Assembly (NCBI GenBank): GCA_039619475.1
Contig: CM077115.1
Coordinates: 311,626,734-311,690,733 of the forward strand
Length of the DNA stretch: 64,000 bases
Direction of reading: 5' to 3'
Origin: Icerya purchasi
Taxonomy: Eukaryota > Arthropoda > Insecta > Hemiptera > Monophlebidae
A model generated the notes under the pieces. The model had not been told where the DNA came from. It was given only the letters and a program-made list of their open reading frames with translations, and did no database searches. Within the stretch, counting starts at the first letter, position 1. Each line of letters opens with the position of its first letter. Of this stretch, positions 1 to 11,426 are shown in pieces. Both the position numbers and the translations under genes were made by a program.

Positions 1-352
1 AGATAAGTCAAAACGGTCTATGTTAGGTATTACCCTGAAAGACAAATGGACAAAACAACGTATCCGACAAACCACAAAAATAAATGACGCAATAAGTATC
101 ATTAAAGCCAATAAATGGAGATGGTACGGTCATGTGGTCAGAGCCGAGCACCGATGGATCAATCTATTGACATTCTGGAAACCTGATGGGAAACGAGCTC
201 TGGGACGACCGAAGGGACGCTGGATGGATGAAATACGAAAATTTAGGTTGAACTGGCGGGAAGAGGCAAAGGATCGCGACGACTGGAAGGAATTAGGGGA
301 GGCCTTCGTCCAGCAGTGGACTGATAATGGCTAAAGAAGAAGAAGAAGAAAA
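1..352 (+). mobile_element. 3' end of an RTE-like non-LTR retrotransposon (C-terminus of reverse transcriptase ORF)
   Basis: The open frame runs in from the window edge and stops at 332-334. It encodes the usual C-terminal tail of RTE-like endonuclease/reverse transcriptase proteins: a WRWYGHVVR block, then GKRALGRPKGRW, then a KDRDDWKELGEAFVQQW ending. The stop is followed by a short (AAG)n tail at 335-352, a typical simple-repeat 3' end for this group. Only the last hundred or so codons are present here; the catalytic domain would lie left of the window. A second, nearly identical 3' end lies at about 38075-38120, so this is a multicopy family. Clade assignment is by recognition of the C-terminal block, not by a phylogeny. 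Confidence 0.8.
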
Positions 353-539
353 TGTACCGATCCGAAAAAACGCAATTCCGTAGCTCCTAAACCTGACCAA
401 CTTAAGCCGAAAAAACAATCAAATACAGCGAATTGTAGAGAAGTCTGCAGCAAAGTTGACACGAGAGAGAAAGAAGAAAACTGAAACTACAATAAAAATA
501 AAAAGAAACCGAAGCTCCAATGAAGAAGAAACCCTCTAA
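353..539. other. Short gap between two LINE 3' ends
   Basis: Purine-rich, AT-rich sequence with no open frame or recognisable repeat. Confidence 0.5.
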
Positions 540-1332
540 TTTCTCATGAAGTCATTATATCAGATTCCCACAGTGTCCTACAAGCCATCTCCTCTTCTTT
601 TCCTTCTTCCTCTGCTGATTACGTAATCATTCTCATACACTCTCTTATTCATAATATTTTCCTTTTTCATTCCATCCAAATTGACCTACTGTGAATCTCT
701 GGGCACTTTGGAATCGAAGGTAACGACTCAGCCAATATACTAGCTCGTTCATCCTCTTCTACCGGTGAATTGCTCAGCATTTTTTCATTTCACAATATTA
801 ATCTTCTCTTCACTTCAGCTCATTCCAAACTACGGTTAAACTCGTATTCCTTCTCATTCTCAAATCCGAATTCCTTTTATCTCTATCCAGCCTAATCTAT
901 CGTCTTATCCCTGGTTTTCCAATTCTCCCTTCATGCGGCGTTCAACTCTCTCTGCAATCTGTCGCCTACGCTTTGGGCACAGTTTGCGTCCTGTTTGCTT
1001 ATTTCGATTCTCTAGTCCCCTCTCCTTTCTGTCCTCTTCACCCGTCTTCTCACAACTTAATAGATGACGCTAATCACATTTTGTTTGAGTGCAGCTGTAT
1101 CGCTTCCGAACGTTCTTCCTTCTACTCTTCTCTTCTGTTAATTGGTCTTCCAACACCCCGTATTGTGTATCTCTTGTTCCCTCTTTGCCATCACCTTCGG
1201 TCATCTCGACACTTGAGCTTTTTTAACCTCCATATCTGATTTCATAAACATCTGATTCCGCTTCTCATCCATTTCTCTCTTCTTGGGCCAATGTTTTTTT
1301 TAACGAACCCAACATCAAAAAAAAAAAAAAAC
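540..1332 (+). mobile_element. 3' relic of an I/R1/LOA-like LINE with RNase H and C-terminal finger
   Basis: Conceptual translation, allowing frameshifts, shows an RNase H C-terminal block (GIEGNDSANILA at about 710-750, compare the W-P-x-H-x-G-I-x-G-N-E-x-A-D motif of I-type LINEs). A CRLRFGHS block with a degenerate cysteine/histidine finger (DANHILFECSC) follows at about 960-1110. The copy ends in a poly(A) run at 1317-1332. Stops and shifts show that it is dead. It is on the same strand as the preceding LINE tail but belongs to a different clade, since RTE-like elements lack RNase H. Confidence 0.65.
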
Positions 1333-3130
1333 CGTATTTCAGAAAAGTAAAAAGATCTAATGCTTGAATAATATTCAAAGAAAATAAAAATTCATTAAAA
1401 ATTGCCAAAAAAAAAAAGAAATAAAAACTAAGGAAAAAAATAATTTTACAATTTTTTAAAGATTTTTAACATTTTTCCACTTTTTTCCAATTTTCTTCAG
1501 TCAGTTTTGTGCGTTTTAAGACATTAAACAAAGGTTTGTAAAAAAAGATACATATTGTACCTTATTCTACACACTTTCAAGTATCAGAAACCGCGCTTAA
1601 CTCAAAATAATCCATATTTTCGCACCACAGGTCCCTTTTCTCGGCGAACTTCACAAATATTCCTTTGTTGATGAAGATGAATTTGATTTTGAAAACTTAA
1701 TGCCATATTTCAAAATTCATACTAATCGAACAAGATCAAAATATGGAACTTAAATCCACTTCCAAAAAAAAAAAAAAATCAACAATTATGAAAAAATAAA
1801 AGAAAAAAATATATTTAATTGGTGGTAAACATTATGTCTCATTTGAATCGCAAGGCAAGCTTGCTTCACTAACGCGTGTTTTATAAAAAATTTGTAATTT
1901 ATTCTCGAATAATTTCATCCACATTTTGTATTCCTTTATCGGGTTCTGACAATAGCAAACAGTTTTAGTCAATGTGAGAAAAAATTAATATTTCTTATCG
2001 AAAAATTGAAGCTTTCAGCTTTTTATTTTAACAATTTTGATGTCCTCCTATTAGCAATTTATGTAAGTACGTCAACCAGTGTACAAACTGTTCTAACCGA
2101 GTACAAGTACAAAAAAGGAATATTATCAAAAGGTCTTTAGTATGCACAGAGAGCTTCACATTATCATGAATATGAAAATTATTTTTAAAAATTTTCATAT
2201 TTACCTACGGGTGGATCCCAACCTTTGCCAAAGGTGGAACAAAAAAACCTCCCACTGTATAACAAAAGTCATTTTTGGAAAAATCTGCCTTTTGTCTCAA
2301 TACTTTAAATTGATTAACTCGTGCATCAGATTTACTCAAATTATCAATCACTGCTCCTAGAACTCAAATTTTTGTCCACTAGTTTTTAGCCTAGCATTCC
2401 TTTGTGTTCTGGGTCTACTAACTTCGGTACCAATAAGTTTTGTAGCTTTAGCTATTTTCTTTGATGCTTAAAATAGCCGTTATTTTCCATAATTCTTTAT
2501 CCTTCTATTTCTAAAAAAAAGAACAAAAATAGGTCGTCGTAGCTTGTCTCAATAAATAATATAACACCGTCAGAAACTTATCAAAATTACTCAGTTTATC
2601 TTTCGAAACGGGCAGCTTTAAACTGTTTTTTCGCAACTTTTTTTGCTTCATATTCATACAACAGCACCGTCCACTCTTTCTTATTGTTACTATCGGCTCT
2701 TTACCTCGAAATTTCTGCGATCTTATTTCAGTATCATATTAATTCTCTGTTTGTTTGCAAGAAAAAAATAGAGCGGCTGATTTAAAATACACGAACTATA
2801 TGTCTGTATAAGGAAATCAGTATGATCTACCAGTATCGAAAGAATGATAAATATCAACTTTGGAAAAATAAATATCGCTAAACAAATTGCTTTTAATCCT
2901 AAATTTTTCCATGCGACATAGAATCATCATGATTTCATTTAATACTATAAACATTGTAGCGTATCCTGCTATTTTTGTTAGAGGTACCTCCGACAAATCC
3001 TCCTTCCTTCGCCTACCGGCAAAAAAAATAAATTTAAGTTTACCGATTATATAAAAAAGTCGTAAAGTTAAAAATTATAATAAAAATATACAGAATTATC
3101 TGTTTTAAATAAAGACGATAAATAAATTTA
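1333..3130. other. AT-rich stretch without recognised genes
   Basis: I see A/T homopolymer runs and short spurious frames only. No splice-framed coding block, inverted-repeat pair or known transposon motif was recognised. Confidence 0.5.
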
Positions 3131-3132
3131 AA

Positions 3133-4217
3133 TTATGTATTTATATTTATAAATTTTTTCATTAATTCATACACTGGCGTGTTAAATTTATCACGTTTAT
3201 TATAAAAAATTTTTAATTTTCCTTTTAAACCGATGATGTCAAGAAAAATTTTGTAAGGAGATTCACTTGTTAGTTTGCTAATCTGACTAGATGGGAACTT
3301 CTCTTTGTATAAAAAAATTGGTTTACATTTAAGTTCAAAAAATTCAACGTCTGTTATTTTATTAAATCGAAAATCAATTTGATTAAATATTATATCAATA
3401 ATACCAAAAAAAAAGCCTTCTGTACATATTATTAGCATTCTCCCCCCGTTGTCTTTTTGATTTTATATCCGGATAACCATATACACTTTTAACTGTGTTT
3501 ACTTCTTTGAGACGGTAATTTATATCTAATATTTTTTCTTTGAAATACAGTGAACGGTTTATCAGTATGTGTAAAACTTTCGAAAAATATTGACAATAAA
3601 AATTTATTTCAAAATTCAGACAAAAATGCTCTAAAACTCCGAGTCTAGACTATTGTGTCGGCATAACCCACATGATCATTAATTGTATCATCAAAAAAGG
3701 AGTATTTGTTCATGTAACGGTCTAGCGATTGATACCTTTTACCAGACTTCGAAAAGGAGCTTGCTAATCCAGAAACTGTTTTAAAAAATATGCAATACTT
3801 TTTCATGGAAGTGGTTGACTGCTGTAAAACTAAATTAAGAACATGCCCTAAACAACGTGTGAATAAAGTAGTTGGAATTGATTTTGAAATTAAAAATTGA
3901 AGACTATTAAGGTGATTTAAAATTACAACAGCACTATCATGTGTTTGGCCGAATATTTTATTTTTAATGTTGAATTTTTCAACGACTTCCATTACATGGT
4001 AATGTAACGCATTAGAAGAACGATCAACACTAATGCCAGTGAAAAAAAGAAAAGCTTCCATTGTTTCTTCATTTTTAGTCGCATGACGAAAAACTCTGTA
4101 GATAATTGTGATTTATGTGAAATCTCAGTTGTTTCATCCAACATTATTGACGCAAATGGTGCTTCATTTACTTCCCTGTTAATATCTCTTCTTAATATTT
4201 CACTAATGGCTTTAATA
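3133..4217 (-). pseudogene. hAT-superfamily (DUF4371/ZMYM1-like) transposase relic, C-terminal part
   Basis: The minus-strand translation matches the DUF4371/hAT transposase family. Reading 4217 down to 3645, the blocks are ISEILRRDINREV, SIMLDETTEIS, FFTGISVDRSS, IFGQTHDSAVV, a CLGHVLNLVLQ block and GLASSFSKSGKR. A C-terminal block (3438-3133) resembles the dimerisation end of these proteins. At least one frameshift (near 4065) and stops near 3640 break it. The reading frame continues beyond 7903 on the far side of the hAT element at 4226-7895, so that element landed inside this gene. Family assignment is by motif order; the precise subfamily is not resolved. Confidence 0.7.
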
Positions 4218-4225
4218 AGATCACT
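4218..4225. repeat. Left 8-bp target site duplication of the hAT element
   Basis: AGATCACT here against AGATCATT at 7896-7903 (7 of 8 identical), directly flanking matching terminal inverted repeats. Confidence 0.75.
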
Positions 4226-4299
4226 CAGTGGCCTAGCGTAGTGGAGGCGGCAGGGGCGGAAAAATTTTACAACACATAATAATAATATCTTGTAAAAAT

Positions 4300-5810
4300 T
4301 TGAACCGTTTCATTTCATATTTTTGTCGAACCTACAATTTGGACCCATTAAAAAATGAGCACGGAACTTTTTATTATTTATTCCGTGACGGAACCGGGGG
4401 GAATCCTCTTTTTTTAAATGAATGTAACCATCTTGCTCGTTATAGTGACTGGCAACACCGTCTGTACCAACTAGCAGTGATTCCCCCCGTGTTTTAATTT
4501 GTGCTCGGATTGTTTACGACTAATATTCAGCGAGAATGACTTATTTTTATATAATGAATAGTGTTCAATATTCTATAATAACACCTGCAAATTAGGTTAC
4601 AGTACAAGTAAGTCCTTTCAAGGAAGTCCGTGAGTAATGCTTTAACAAATCGATCATCAGTCGTCCAATTTACATTGACTTAATTGTATATATGTATACG
4701 CCTTCCAACCTATGATTTCGGTGCTCATAAGTACGTGTTGTGATCAGGGTCATATCGAACAGGGGATAAAATTTCAGTCGGCATTTTCGGAAAATTCTAA
4801 TTCGAAGTCGGCAAAACAAATTTGTCTTTCATATATAATAACAAATGTGAAAATTGTTTTCATAATATTGGTGCATAATAAAAATAAAATTACGAATTAG
4901 TAATTTAAAATGAAAATGAATTTTGGTTTATTTAAGCTGAAAACTTTGAGAAATTTAAGTTGATTCAGTTCGACGGCAAGCTGCAATATCAGCGAATAAA
5001 AATTTGTCTTGTAAAACGAATAATTCGGAATATAAAATTCATATGTACCAATTTTAAAAAAGAGACCAATTCATTTACCTGCGTCAGCTATATAGAACAG
5101 TATAGAATAGTCAACATAAAGGTGATGCTTGGCAGCTCTTTTTTTGAAGTGTGTGTCTTTGATGTTTCGTTTTTGTTCTATGATAAATTAAAATGCTGTT
5201 ATTGCAAATCTGTGAAATGGTGCTATGCAATATATGTAAAAATCTTATTCGAGACTTTTTTAATGAAATAAGAACAGATACTTAGGAGAAGCTGTTTTTT
5301 TTGTCGGTAATTTACCGAATTAAACGGGAAATGTCACATCAGTCGGTTAAATGTTTACCTATGTGTTTTTTAGTTTTTCTTTCCTTTTGCTCCTTTTTTG
5401 TGTTCTTGTTCTTAAGTAAAGCAATAGGCTCTGTTTTGGGTTCGTCTCTGTTAATCATTTCCGCGTTTGTTTCGAATAGTTTTTTTTTGCTTCAGAGTCA
5501 ATTATTTTAAACGAGTTTTTATACAATCAACGTGAATTACCGATTATCCATATTTGGTACGTTCCCTTTTTTTTATATATCACTATTTTCTTCGCTTATT
5601 TCACATTTATTTAAAATCACTCCTCTAAAAATATTAGTTTCATTAATTCAGTTATATTTCACTTACAACTTTTATAAATTTAATTAAAACATCAATATTT
5701 ACAAATATCCAATATACTCTGTTTTATGAAATGTAATGCACAAAAAAAGCAATAAATTTTTAGATTTTCAAGTTCACCTAGGAGCCTTATGTCACCTGAA
5801 ATACCCCAGC
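4300..5810. other. Left non-coding interior of the hAT element
   Basis: AT-rich, with a few short frames that look spurious. A GGGGGGAATC block near 4396-4410 has an inverted partner near 4480-4490, forming a weak local palindrome of unknown meaning. No transposase sequence was recognised in this half. Confidence 0.4.
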
Positions 5811-5818
5811 GTGTGCAG

Positions 5819-6140
5819 CATAGGCGTACCGGGGAGGGGGAGGGGATTTGGAAGTTCAAACCCCTCTCGAAATGGATTTTTACGTTGCTGTATTGTCACT
5901 TTACGCACGTAAGATGTCTTGGTAGCAGGCATTCTGACAGTACAACTAACTATGTATTAATGTAAATTATTCTCAAAATGAAAACGAACAGAAGTAATCC
6001 TAATCCTTACGCATTTAGAACTATTGTACAAGAGATTATTAATAAAATATAATTACCAAGTAAAATCCTTTTTTCTGTCAAGTGTTTTTTTTTTTAAATG
6101 GATCGACCCCTCCCGAAAAATTGGCCTGGGTACGCCTATG
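5819..6140. mobile_element. 322-bp hAT-type MITE nested in the hAT element
   Basis: It begins CATAGGCGTACC and ends with the exact inverse, GGTACGCCTATG. It is flanked by a perfect 8-bp direct repeat GTGTGCAG (5811-5818 and 6141-6148). It has no coding capacity. The terminal sequence and 8-bp duplication place it with non-autonomous hAT elements. The exact duplication suggests that it is younger than its host copy. Confidence 0.88.
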
Positions 6141-6529
6141 GTGTGCAGTGTGCTACATACATCGCATAACTGGTTGTCGTGATCCTCTATTTATATTTTT
6201 TATATTCCTATATATATATATTAACGTTCACGAAATATAATTTAAAAAAAAAATGAATAAATGTTTTCAAAATAAATTTGCAAACTTATTAAGGGTAAAA
6301 TTTTTTAAAATTTCTATTAATTTTATCGGAATATAGCTGTTAAAATTTCAATAAGTATTTAAATAAGCAAATACAGAAAGAAAAAAACAATCATAGGTGG
6401 GGTTGTAGCTGGGATTACCGTTTCCAGTAAGTAGTCATTTGACTGTTATAAGGTGCTAATCGCATCGACAGAGAAACGAAACAACCACCGGTAGGGTCTG
6501 CGCGTCCTCCTTGTGCGAAATAGTGTATG

Positions 6530-7510
6530 TCACCAGAAATTCAAAACGAATTTATTACAATTTTAGAAAATAAAGTTCGCCAACATATCATCAGACAAAT
6601 AAAAAAGCCAAGTATTATTCGATTATATTTGACAGTACTCCAGATATTTTTCATAAAGATCAAACAAGCCAGGTATTACGATATGTAGCGTCGCGATAGC
6701 CTAGTTCCTAGAGTGCTTGACTTCCGTTACGGAGGTCATCGGTTGATCCCGGGCGACGACAAAACTTATTACAAAGAATTAAAATAAGAAATATTCGCTA
6801 ATAATCATGTGGAAGGCAATGGCAAACATGCATATCATCATATGCCCACTAGGTCAGTACACAGCAGACACATAAATAAGACTGCATTTGAATAACGATG
6901 TAAATCAAACGATTACTAATCAGTTCCGAATGTAGTCTTGTGTGTGTGCATCCGCGTTGCATATAACAATTGCTATGAACACTAAGCCTATATCGGTACA
7001 GCTAAAAGTGTACGAATAGGTTGCGTCAACGCGCTATGTAGCGTACGGCACCTTAAGAAGAAGAAGTGATTGGAAATCAGGAAGTAAAAGTAGTGGAATC
7101 TTTTACAGATTTCGCTGAAACAAAAGATAAAATTGCTGAAAGAATTTCAAGGATGATTTTGAGCAAGCTTGAAGCTGATAGTCTTGATATGAACAACTGT
7201 AAAGGATAAGCATACGGCAATGCTGCTGTTATGGCTGGAAGGCATTCAGGAGTTCAGTAAAGAATTAAAGAAATAAATCCCAAAGTTGAATTCGTACCTT
7301 GCTCAAATCATTCGATAAATATGGTTTGTTTACACGCTGTCTTAGTTGAGGCAAGTTCAGTAACTTTTTTCGGTATATTAAAACGTTGCTATTAATTTTT
7401 TCCCATGTCCACACATCGTTGGGAAGTGCTGATAGTAACTACAGGCAAAAGTTTAAAACGTATTCAAGAAACATAGACATTGGTAGTGCAATGAAAGACT
7501 TTGCTCTTTA
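6530..7510 (+). pseudogene. hAT (DUF4371) transposase relic, interrupted by a SINE
   Basis: The plus-strand translation gives MSPEIQNEFITILENKVR, then after one frameshift STPDI-HKDQTSQVLRYV. There is then an interruption (the SINE), and the sequence resumes with IGNQEVKVVESFTDFAETK, NNCKG-AYGNAAVMAGRHSGVQ, FVPCSNHSINMVCLHA and a THRWEVL block. This order is characteristic of hAT-type DUF4371 transposases. In-frame stops (for example after NNCKG, and within GVQ-RIKEINP) and missing N- and C-terminal parts make it a pseudogene. It lies inside, and in the sense orientation of, the terminal-repeat-bounded element at 4226-7895, so it is probably that element's own transposase. Confidence 0.75.
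6688..7063 (+). mobile_element. tRNA-derived SINE, short subfamily
   Basis: The head is tRNA-like, with an A-box-like stretch near 6697-6711 and a B-box-like GGTTGATCCC at 6741-6750, followed by GGGCGACGAC. The body shares blocks with the longer copies at 37006-37706 and 50440-50990: CTTCCGTTACGGA before the B box, and TGG-AGGCAATGG further on. About 300 bp of the long form is absent. The copy ends in an AAGAAGAAGAAG tail. It splits the hAT transposase relic. Its boundaries are uncertain by a few bases because no clean target duplication is visible. Confidence 0.7.
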
Positions 7511-7903
7511 AAAAAGTAGACGAATAGATTTTTAGTTCTTATTTTCAACAATTATATTATTTTTTAATAAAGATATTAACAGTATCGCTCTAGTTCTAAT
7601 TGTAAGTCCATTTGTATTTTATATTTAATTCCCTAATAACTTAATCTTGTCCATCGCTGACACTTAATCATAAGTGTTCTGTAGTTGTTATAGCAATGTA
7701 AGTGACATATGTGTAAGAATTTTTGTAATAAATATAATTATTATATTGTAAAACATATACGTATATAACTTTTTTATTTATAACTTATATACTACCCAAT
7801 AATGATGATTTCTCTTGCCGAAAAACCGTGTATTTTAGAGTCTTTTGCATTTAAATACTTAAATCCGGGCGGCTGAAACCCACGCTACTCCACTGAGATC
7901 ATT

Positions 7904-8010
7904 TTGTATTAGCTGTAATGTTTCATATTGTAATACGAAAAAGGAAAATGGCATAGTTCCCTTAATATGAAAATTTATTGTTTTATGGAATAACATTTTC
8001 TTTTTTATAT
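7904..8010 (-). pseudogene. Displaced upstream fragment of the DUF4371 hAT relic
   Basis: The minus-strand frame reads into QYETLQLIQND and joins the relic at 3133-4217 once the 4226-7895 element is removed. Upstream (towards 8010) the similarity fades. Confidence 0.5.
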
Positions 8011-8634
8011 ATATATATATATAAAATCGGACTGATGATCCAGCAATTTTATTGATTAAACAAATGCACTAACGTTAACCGGAATATTATAACGATTGCT
8101 GTTTTAATCAGCAACGTTATACACATGTATACGTACATAAGTATATATATTTTATTATTAACCTTACTATATATTTATTTTCATGGAAAAAATAGTTCCG
8201 AAAACTACTAAATATAATGTTCTACACAAAAATGAACAACAAAGTAAGATTATAATCGACCCCTAATAAGTCATTAAATAAAGAATAAATCGTAAAAATA
8301 ATATTTTGTATTTTTTCCCCTAATAGACATATAAAAATTTAACGTTAAAACCAAGTTGCTGTACCTGACGAAACAAATTGCATACTAACAAATATTTAAC
8401 CTAAAAATTAATAATTTAAAAAGAATATGGGCCAATGCCTATATCAACGTCGCGCCTAAAGAAATTTATTAAATAAAAGAAAAAAAATTTAAAAAGAATA
8501 TAACTTTAAAAAACCGCAATTGGAAAAGTTAGGAAAAGAAATTTCTGAGCTAAAAGTAAATGGTGCGGAAACCCTGAAAAAGAAGACTGTTTAATGAAAC
8601 GAACATACAGATATGAATACAAATATAAGACCCG
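8011..8634. other. AT-rich stretch without recognised genes
   Basis: No coding block or repeat pair was recognised. Confidence 0.4.
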
Positions 8635-8639
8635 TTGCC

Positions 8640-8795
8640 CATTGCAGCGAGGAATCTGAAATGTGTTTTTTTCAACTGCTCATTGCAGCGAGTTCGCTGG
8701 GTAGACAATAAATATAGCTACGCTGCAGTACGCGAATACTTAAACTCCGCCTATTTGTATTTCTTCGTTTCCATTAATGTTGCGACGTCATTATA
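8640..8795 (+). repeat. Left member of an inverted repeat pair enclosing the MULE gene region
   Basis: The block containing CAGTACGCGAATACTTAAAC at 8726-8745 and a GACGTCAT near 8785 is repeated in inverse orientation at 29750-29870, about 100 bp at high similarity. CATTGCAGCGAG also occurs twice locally (about 8640 and 8681). The pair could be worn terminal repeats of a large element, or two unrelated copies of a dispersed repeat; no target duplication was found. Confidence 0.55.
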
Positions 8796-9410
8796 TAATG
8801 TAAAACATAATAACTCGAGAATAAACAATAGTATTTTTACGTTTTATGAAATAAAATAAGTATTTTATTACAAGCCAGTTTTGTGTTATAATTTTATAAT
8901 TACTAGACAATACATATAAATTTATTTCTTTACAAAATAGTAAATTACACATATTTCCAGTACCATTACGTTTATATTCATTACATGTGCGTACGCATGT
9001 ATAAAGTATAGTCTGTAATTATAATTAACTAAAATATTACTAATGTTGTACATTTTTTATGGAAATCATATACATCATACACTATCATGCTAAAAATAAA
9101 ACCATTTGTAAGTCTTCTTTTTGTACTATAGAAATTTTTCAAAAAATTCCGAGTAATATCGTATTTCTAATCTTGTAAAATATGAGGGACTAAACCAAAT
9201 CAGTAAAATATACTACGTAATTGTACAAATATATATAAAACAAGCGTTAATATTAAAATTTTCTAGGAATTATAAATAATAGACTACATCCTTTCTTAAA
9301 CATTATAGTGAAAATAAATGTATATGATAAGAAATATATTGAATACATTATTTATTTACAAAAAAAATCTTTCTAAAAACTTTTAAATGTAATATTATAT
9401 CGATTAGGTT
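8796..9410. other. AT-rich region downstream of the MULE transposase gene
   Basis: Lies 3' of the minus-strand transposase stop. It is probably 3' untranslated or flanking sequence; no other feature was recognised. Confidence 0.4.
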
Positions 9411-11426
9411 TCACTGTTTTTTTTTCTTTACTGGTAATTCGGAAAAAATACTTTCAGTATCCGATACTCTTTTATTTGATATATTTTTTTCTATTATAGA
9501 TGATGACCATGTAAATAAATCTTTAACCTTATTATAAAGTTGTTCCATTTTGTCCTGATCAGTGATATTATATGTATTATTTATTACTTCGCGTAGCATA
9601 ACCCTAGTTTCGGAATCATACTGAATGCTATCCTCATCTAATTCGATTATTTCGTCATTTTCCGATGGCAAATCATCGTTTACCGATGGTATAATCAAAG
9701 AAGTAGAATATGAAGTTACACTTTCATCTAAAATATGAAAAACTGAGTTTATATAATTCATTCCAATACTTTCCCATGGTTGTTTTGTTTCTCTTAGAAC
9801 AGCAAACATATGTTTACAGGGCCACCTGTTTTTCTTCCAATCTAAACATTCGCAAGACGGATTTCCCTCATTATTAGCAAAACATACTTTATATTTTCTG
9901 TTCGGATTGCCTTCGCTTTGAACCATGAATTGTGACTTTTGAATTACGACGACATTTTTCACTAATTCACTGTTTGAAATTCGTTTTAAACAGTGCGTTA
10001 TAAAACTTTGAGGACGATTATTTAAAAATACTGGAATTTCCTTGTTATATCCTTTAACAGAAGAAAGACATGACATATTTTTTTCAACATATTTATGAAA
10101 TTTTTCTGTGAAAAATTGGTCGCGCAGCATCCCAAGAATACCACTTAATGATTTGTCTTTGTGGTGACGTAAGTAACAGTTCTTCAGTTCACTATTCAAG
10201 CTTTCAACGCCATTATTTGTTTTAATATTAATAATAAACTGTTCTTTTCTAAAATACCACACCCATTTCGTTATATAGGGTTCCCATTTTTTCGTAAAAT
10301 AATCCTGAAATTTGGTTGATGTTTCCCATATATTACTTTTTTTTAACTCGGCCACAGCTTGCTCAAAATCAATTTTATTTTCTGAATGAGAAATATCCCT
10401 TAACATTTTTAATAATTCTTCTTCTTTAGAATAAACGCCATGCTCTTTTGTTTTCAACCATCGTAACCAACTTTGTTCTTTATGAAAATCACAAAAATAT
10501 GTGTCTGTTGCAGGGAAAATAGCTTCGACGGCTTTTATTTCTGCTTCAGAAAAATCAGTCATAAAATATTTAGGATTCCATGCAGGATTCCAGTTTCGTA
10601 AAATTTGTAGTGGTTCAGTGATTGCTTGAATAGTTTCATTCATTGTTATGAAGATCGCTACTGGCTGATAGTCTACATTTGTCTTTACAACAATACAAAA
10701 TAATGGTAGTGCGTATTTCGACGTTTTGTAAGTAGCATCCATAAGACAAGCTTCGTTTCCATAACGGTGAAGTAGATTTTTTTGATTTTTAGACTGAAAA
10801 ATAAAAAGTAATGAAGATTTATGATTGTCGCTATTTACAAATGGTTTAAAATATACCATATCTTCTTTATATTCTATTTTCCATTGTTCTATCATTTGCT
10901 GTACATGTTCTTGATCAATTTTTGAATAGCGAAGTTGTTCCAGGGCTAGATTAACATGGTTCCGTATTGTGTTATTATTCGGATAAAATCGTTTGTTAAT
11001 TCGGCTTGGAAAATTTCCATCCTGAAACCAACTATTTTTGTTCGAATTGAGAAATTCATTTAAATATCTCTTTATTTCTATTGTGTTATCTACCCCGTCA
11101 TTAACCAGTTCATATATTTTATTTTTTAAACGTTTGTCTAACCTTTGTACACAATCTTCTGTAATTTTGGAATCATGATTGTGATCTGTTATTTGTGGTA
11201 AATAAACATAATACCGTTTTTCGGTTAAAATCGAATCTGGAGATTCTTTCAACTTATTTCTTATTTCTAGAGATGTTTTTTTTTTAATACGCGCCGTGAG
11301 TTTATCTGTTTTAAATGTTGGAAAACGAATGATCTCACGAACTATTATTTTTGCTAAGCAATCTTGCTTTTTTGTTCTTCGAATGCTTCTTCTTACATTA
11401 CTTCTATCATCATAATTGTGATCACA
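9411..11426 (-). CDS. Mutator-like (MULE) transposase, main exon with DDE and SWIM domains
   Basis: A long uninterrupted frame, the last exon of a gene I assemble with exons at 24340-24172 and 23469-23243 (about 803 residues in total). The acceptor is an AG at 11428-11427, after which the exon starts with the CDHNYDD block and an in-frame QDCLAKIIV segment. Numbered on the assembled protein, the MULE DDE core shows LMDATY (about 362), TDFSEAE (about 423), CDFHKEQ (about 444) and NGVESLNSELK (about 539, candidate catalytic Glu). A SWIM zinc finger (CEC...WPCKH) lies near residue 656. The C-terminus is acidic and then lysine-rich. MULE transposases cut and paste elements that carry terminal inverted repeats. 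The frame has no stop or shift, so the gene may be active or under selection. Which terminal repeats it uses is unknown; the foldback element in its own intron is a candidate substrate. Confidence 0.85.
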   Translation of the reverse strand, partial: CDHNYDDRSNVRRSIRRTKKQDCLAKIIVREIIRFPTFKTDKLTARIKKKTSLEIRNKLKESPDSILTEKRYYVYLPQITDHNHDSKITEDCVQRLDKRLKNKIYELVNDGVDNTIEIKRYLNEFLNSNKNSWFQDGNFPSRINKRFYPNNNTIRNHVNLALEQLRYSKIDQEHVQQMIEQWKIEYKEDMVYFKPFVNSDNHKSSLLFIFQSKNQKNLLHRYGNEACLMDATYKTSKYALPLFCIVVKTNVDYQPVAIFITMNETIQAITEPLQILRNWNPAWNPKYFMTDFSEAEIKAVEAIFPATDTYFCDFHKEQSWLRWLKTKEHGVYSKEEELLKMLRDISHSENKIDFEQAVAELKKSNIWETSTKFQDYFTKKWEPYITKWVWYFRKEQFIINIKTNNGVESLNSELKNCYLRHHKDKSLSGILGMLRDQFFTEKFHKYVEKNMSCLSSVKGYNKEIPVFLNNRPQSFITHCLKRISNSELVKNVVVIQKSQFMVQSEGNPNRKYKVCFANNEGNPSCECLDWKKNRWPCKHMFAVLRETKQPWESIGMNYINSVFHILDESVTSYSTSLIIPSVNDDLPSENDEIIELDEDSIQYDSETRVMLREVINNTYNITDQDKMEQLYNKVKDLFTWSSSIIEKNISNKRVSDTESIFSELPVKKKKQ

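Larger units (their letters stand above)
4226..7895 (+). mobile_element. hAT transposon, 3.67 kb, degenerate
   Basis: The left end reads CAGTGGCCTAGCGTAGTGG. The right end, read inward on the minus strand, is CAGTGGAGTAGCGTGGG, so the ends form imperfect terminal inverted repeats of hAT type. Both are flanked by an 8-bp duplication, which is the hAT hallmark. The interior holds a plus-strand DUF4371 transposase relic (about 6530-7510), a 322-bp MITE (5819-6140) and a SINE (about 6688-7063). Deleting the element together with one duplication copy restores an open minus-strand frame across the junction, encoding LIQNDLIKAISEI in the host hAT relic. This is strong internal proof of the boundaries. 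Confidence 0.85.

Noticed and set aside
6690..6765. A functional tRNA gene at the SINE head
   Set aside because: The B box is degenerate, no cloverleaf can be completed, and the same head recurs with SINE body sequence at 37.6 kb.
8635..8859. 74-codon frame as a gene
   Set aside because: It lies on the inverted repeat shared with 29.8 kb, where the frame is not kept.
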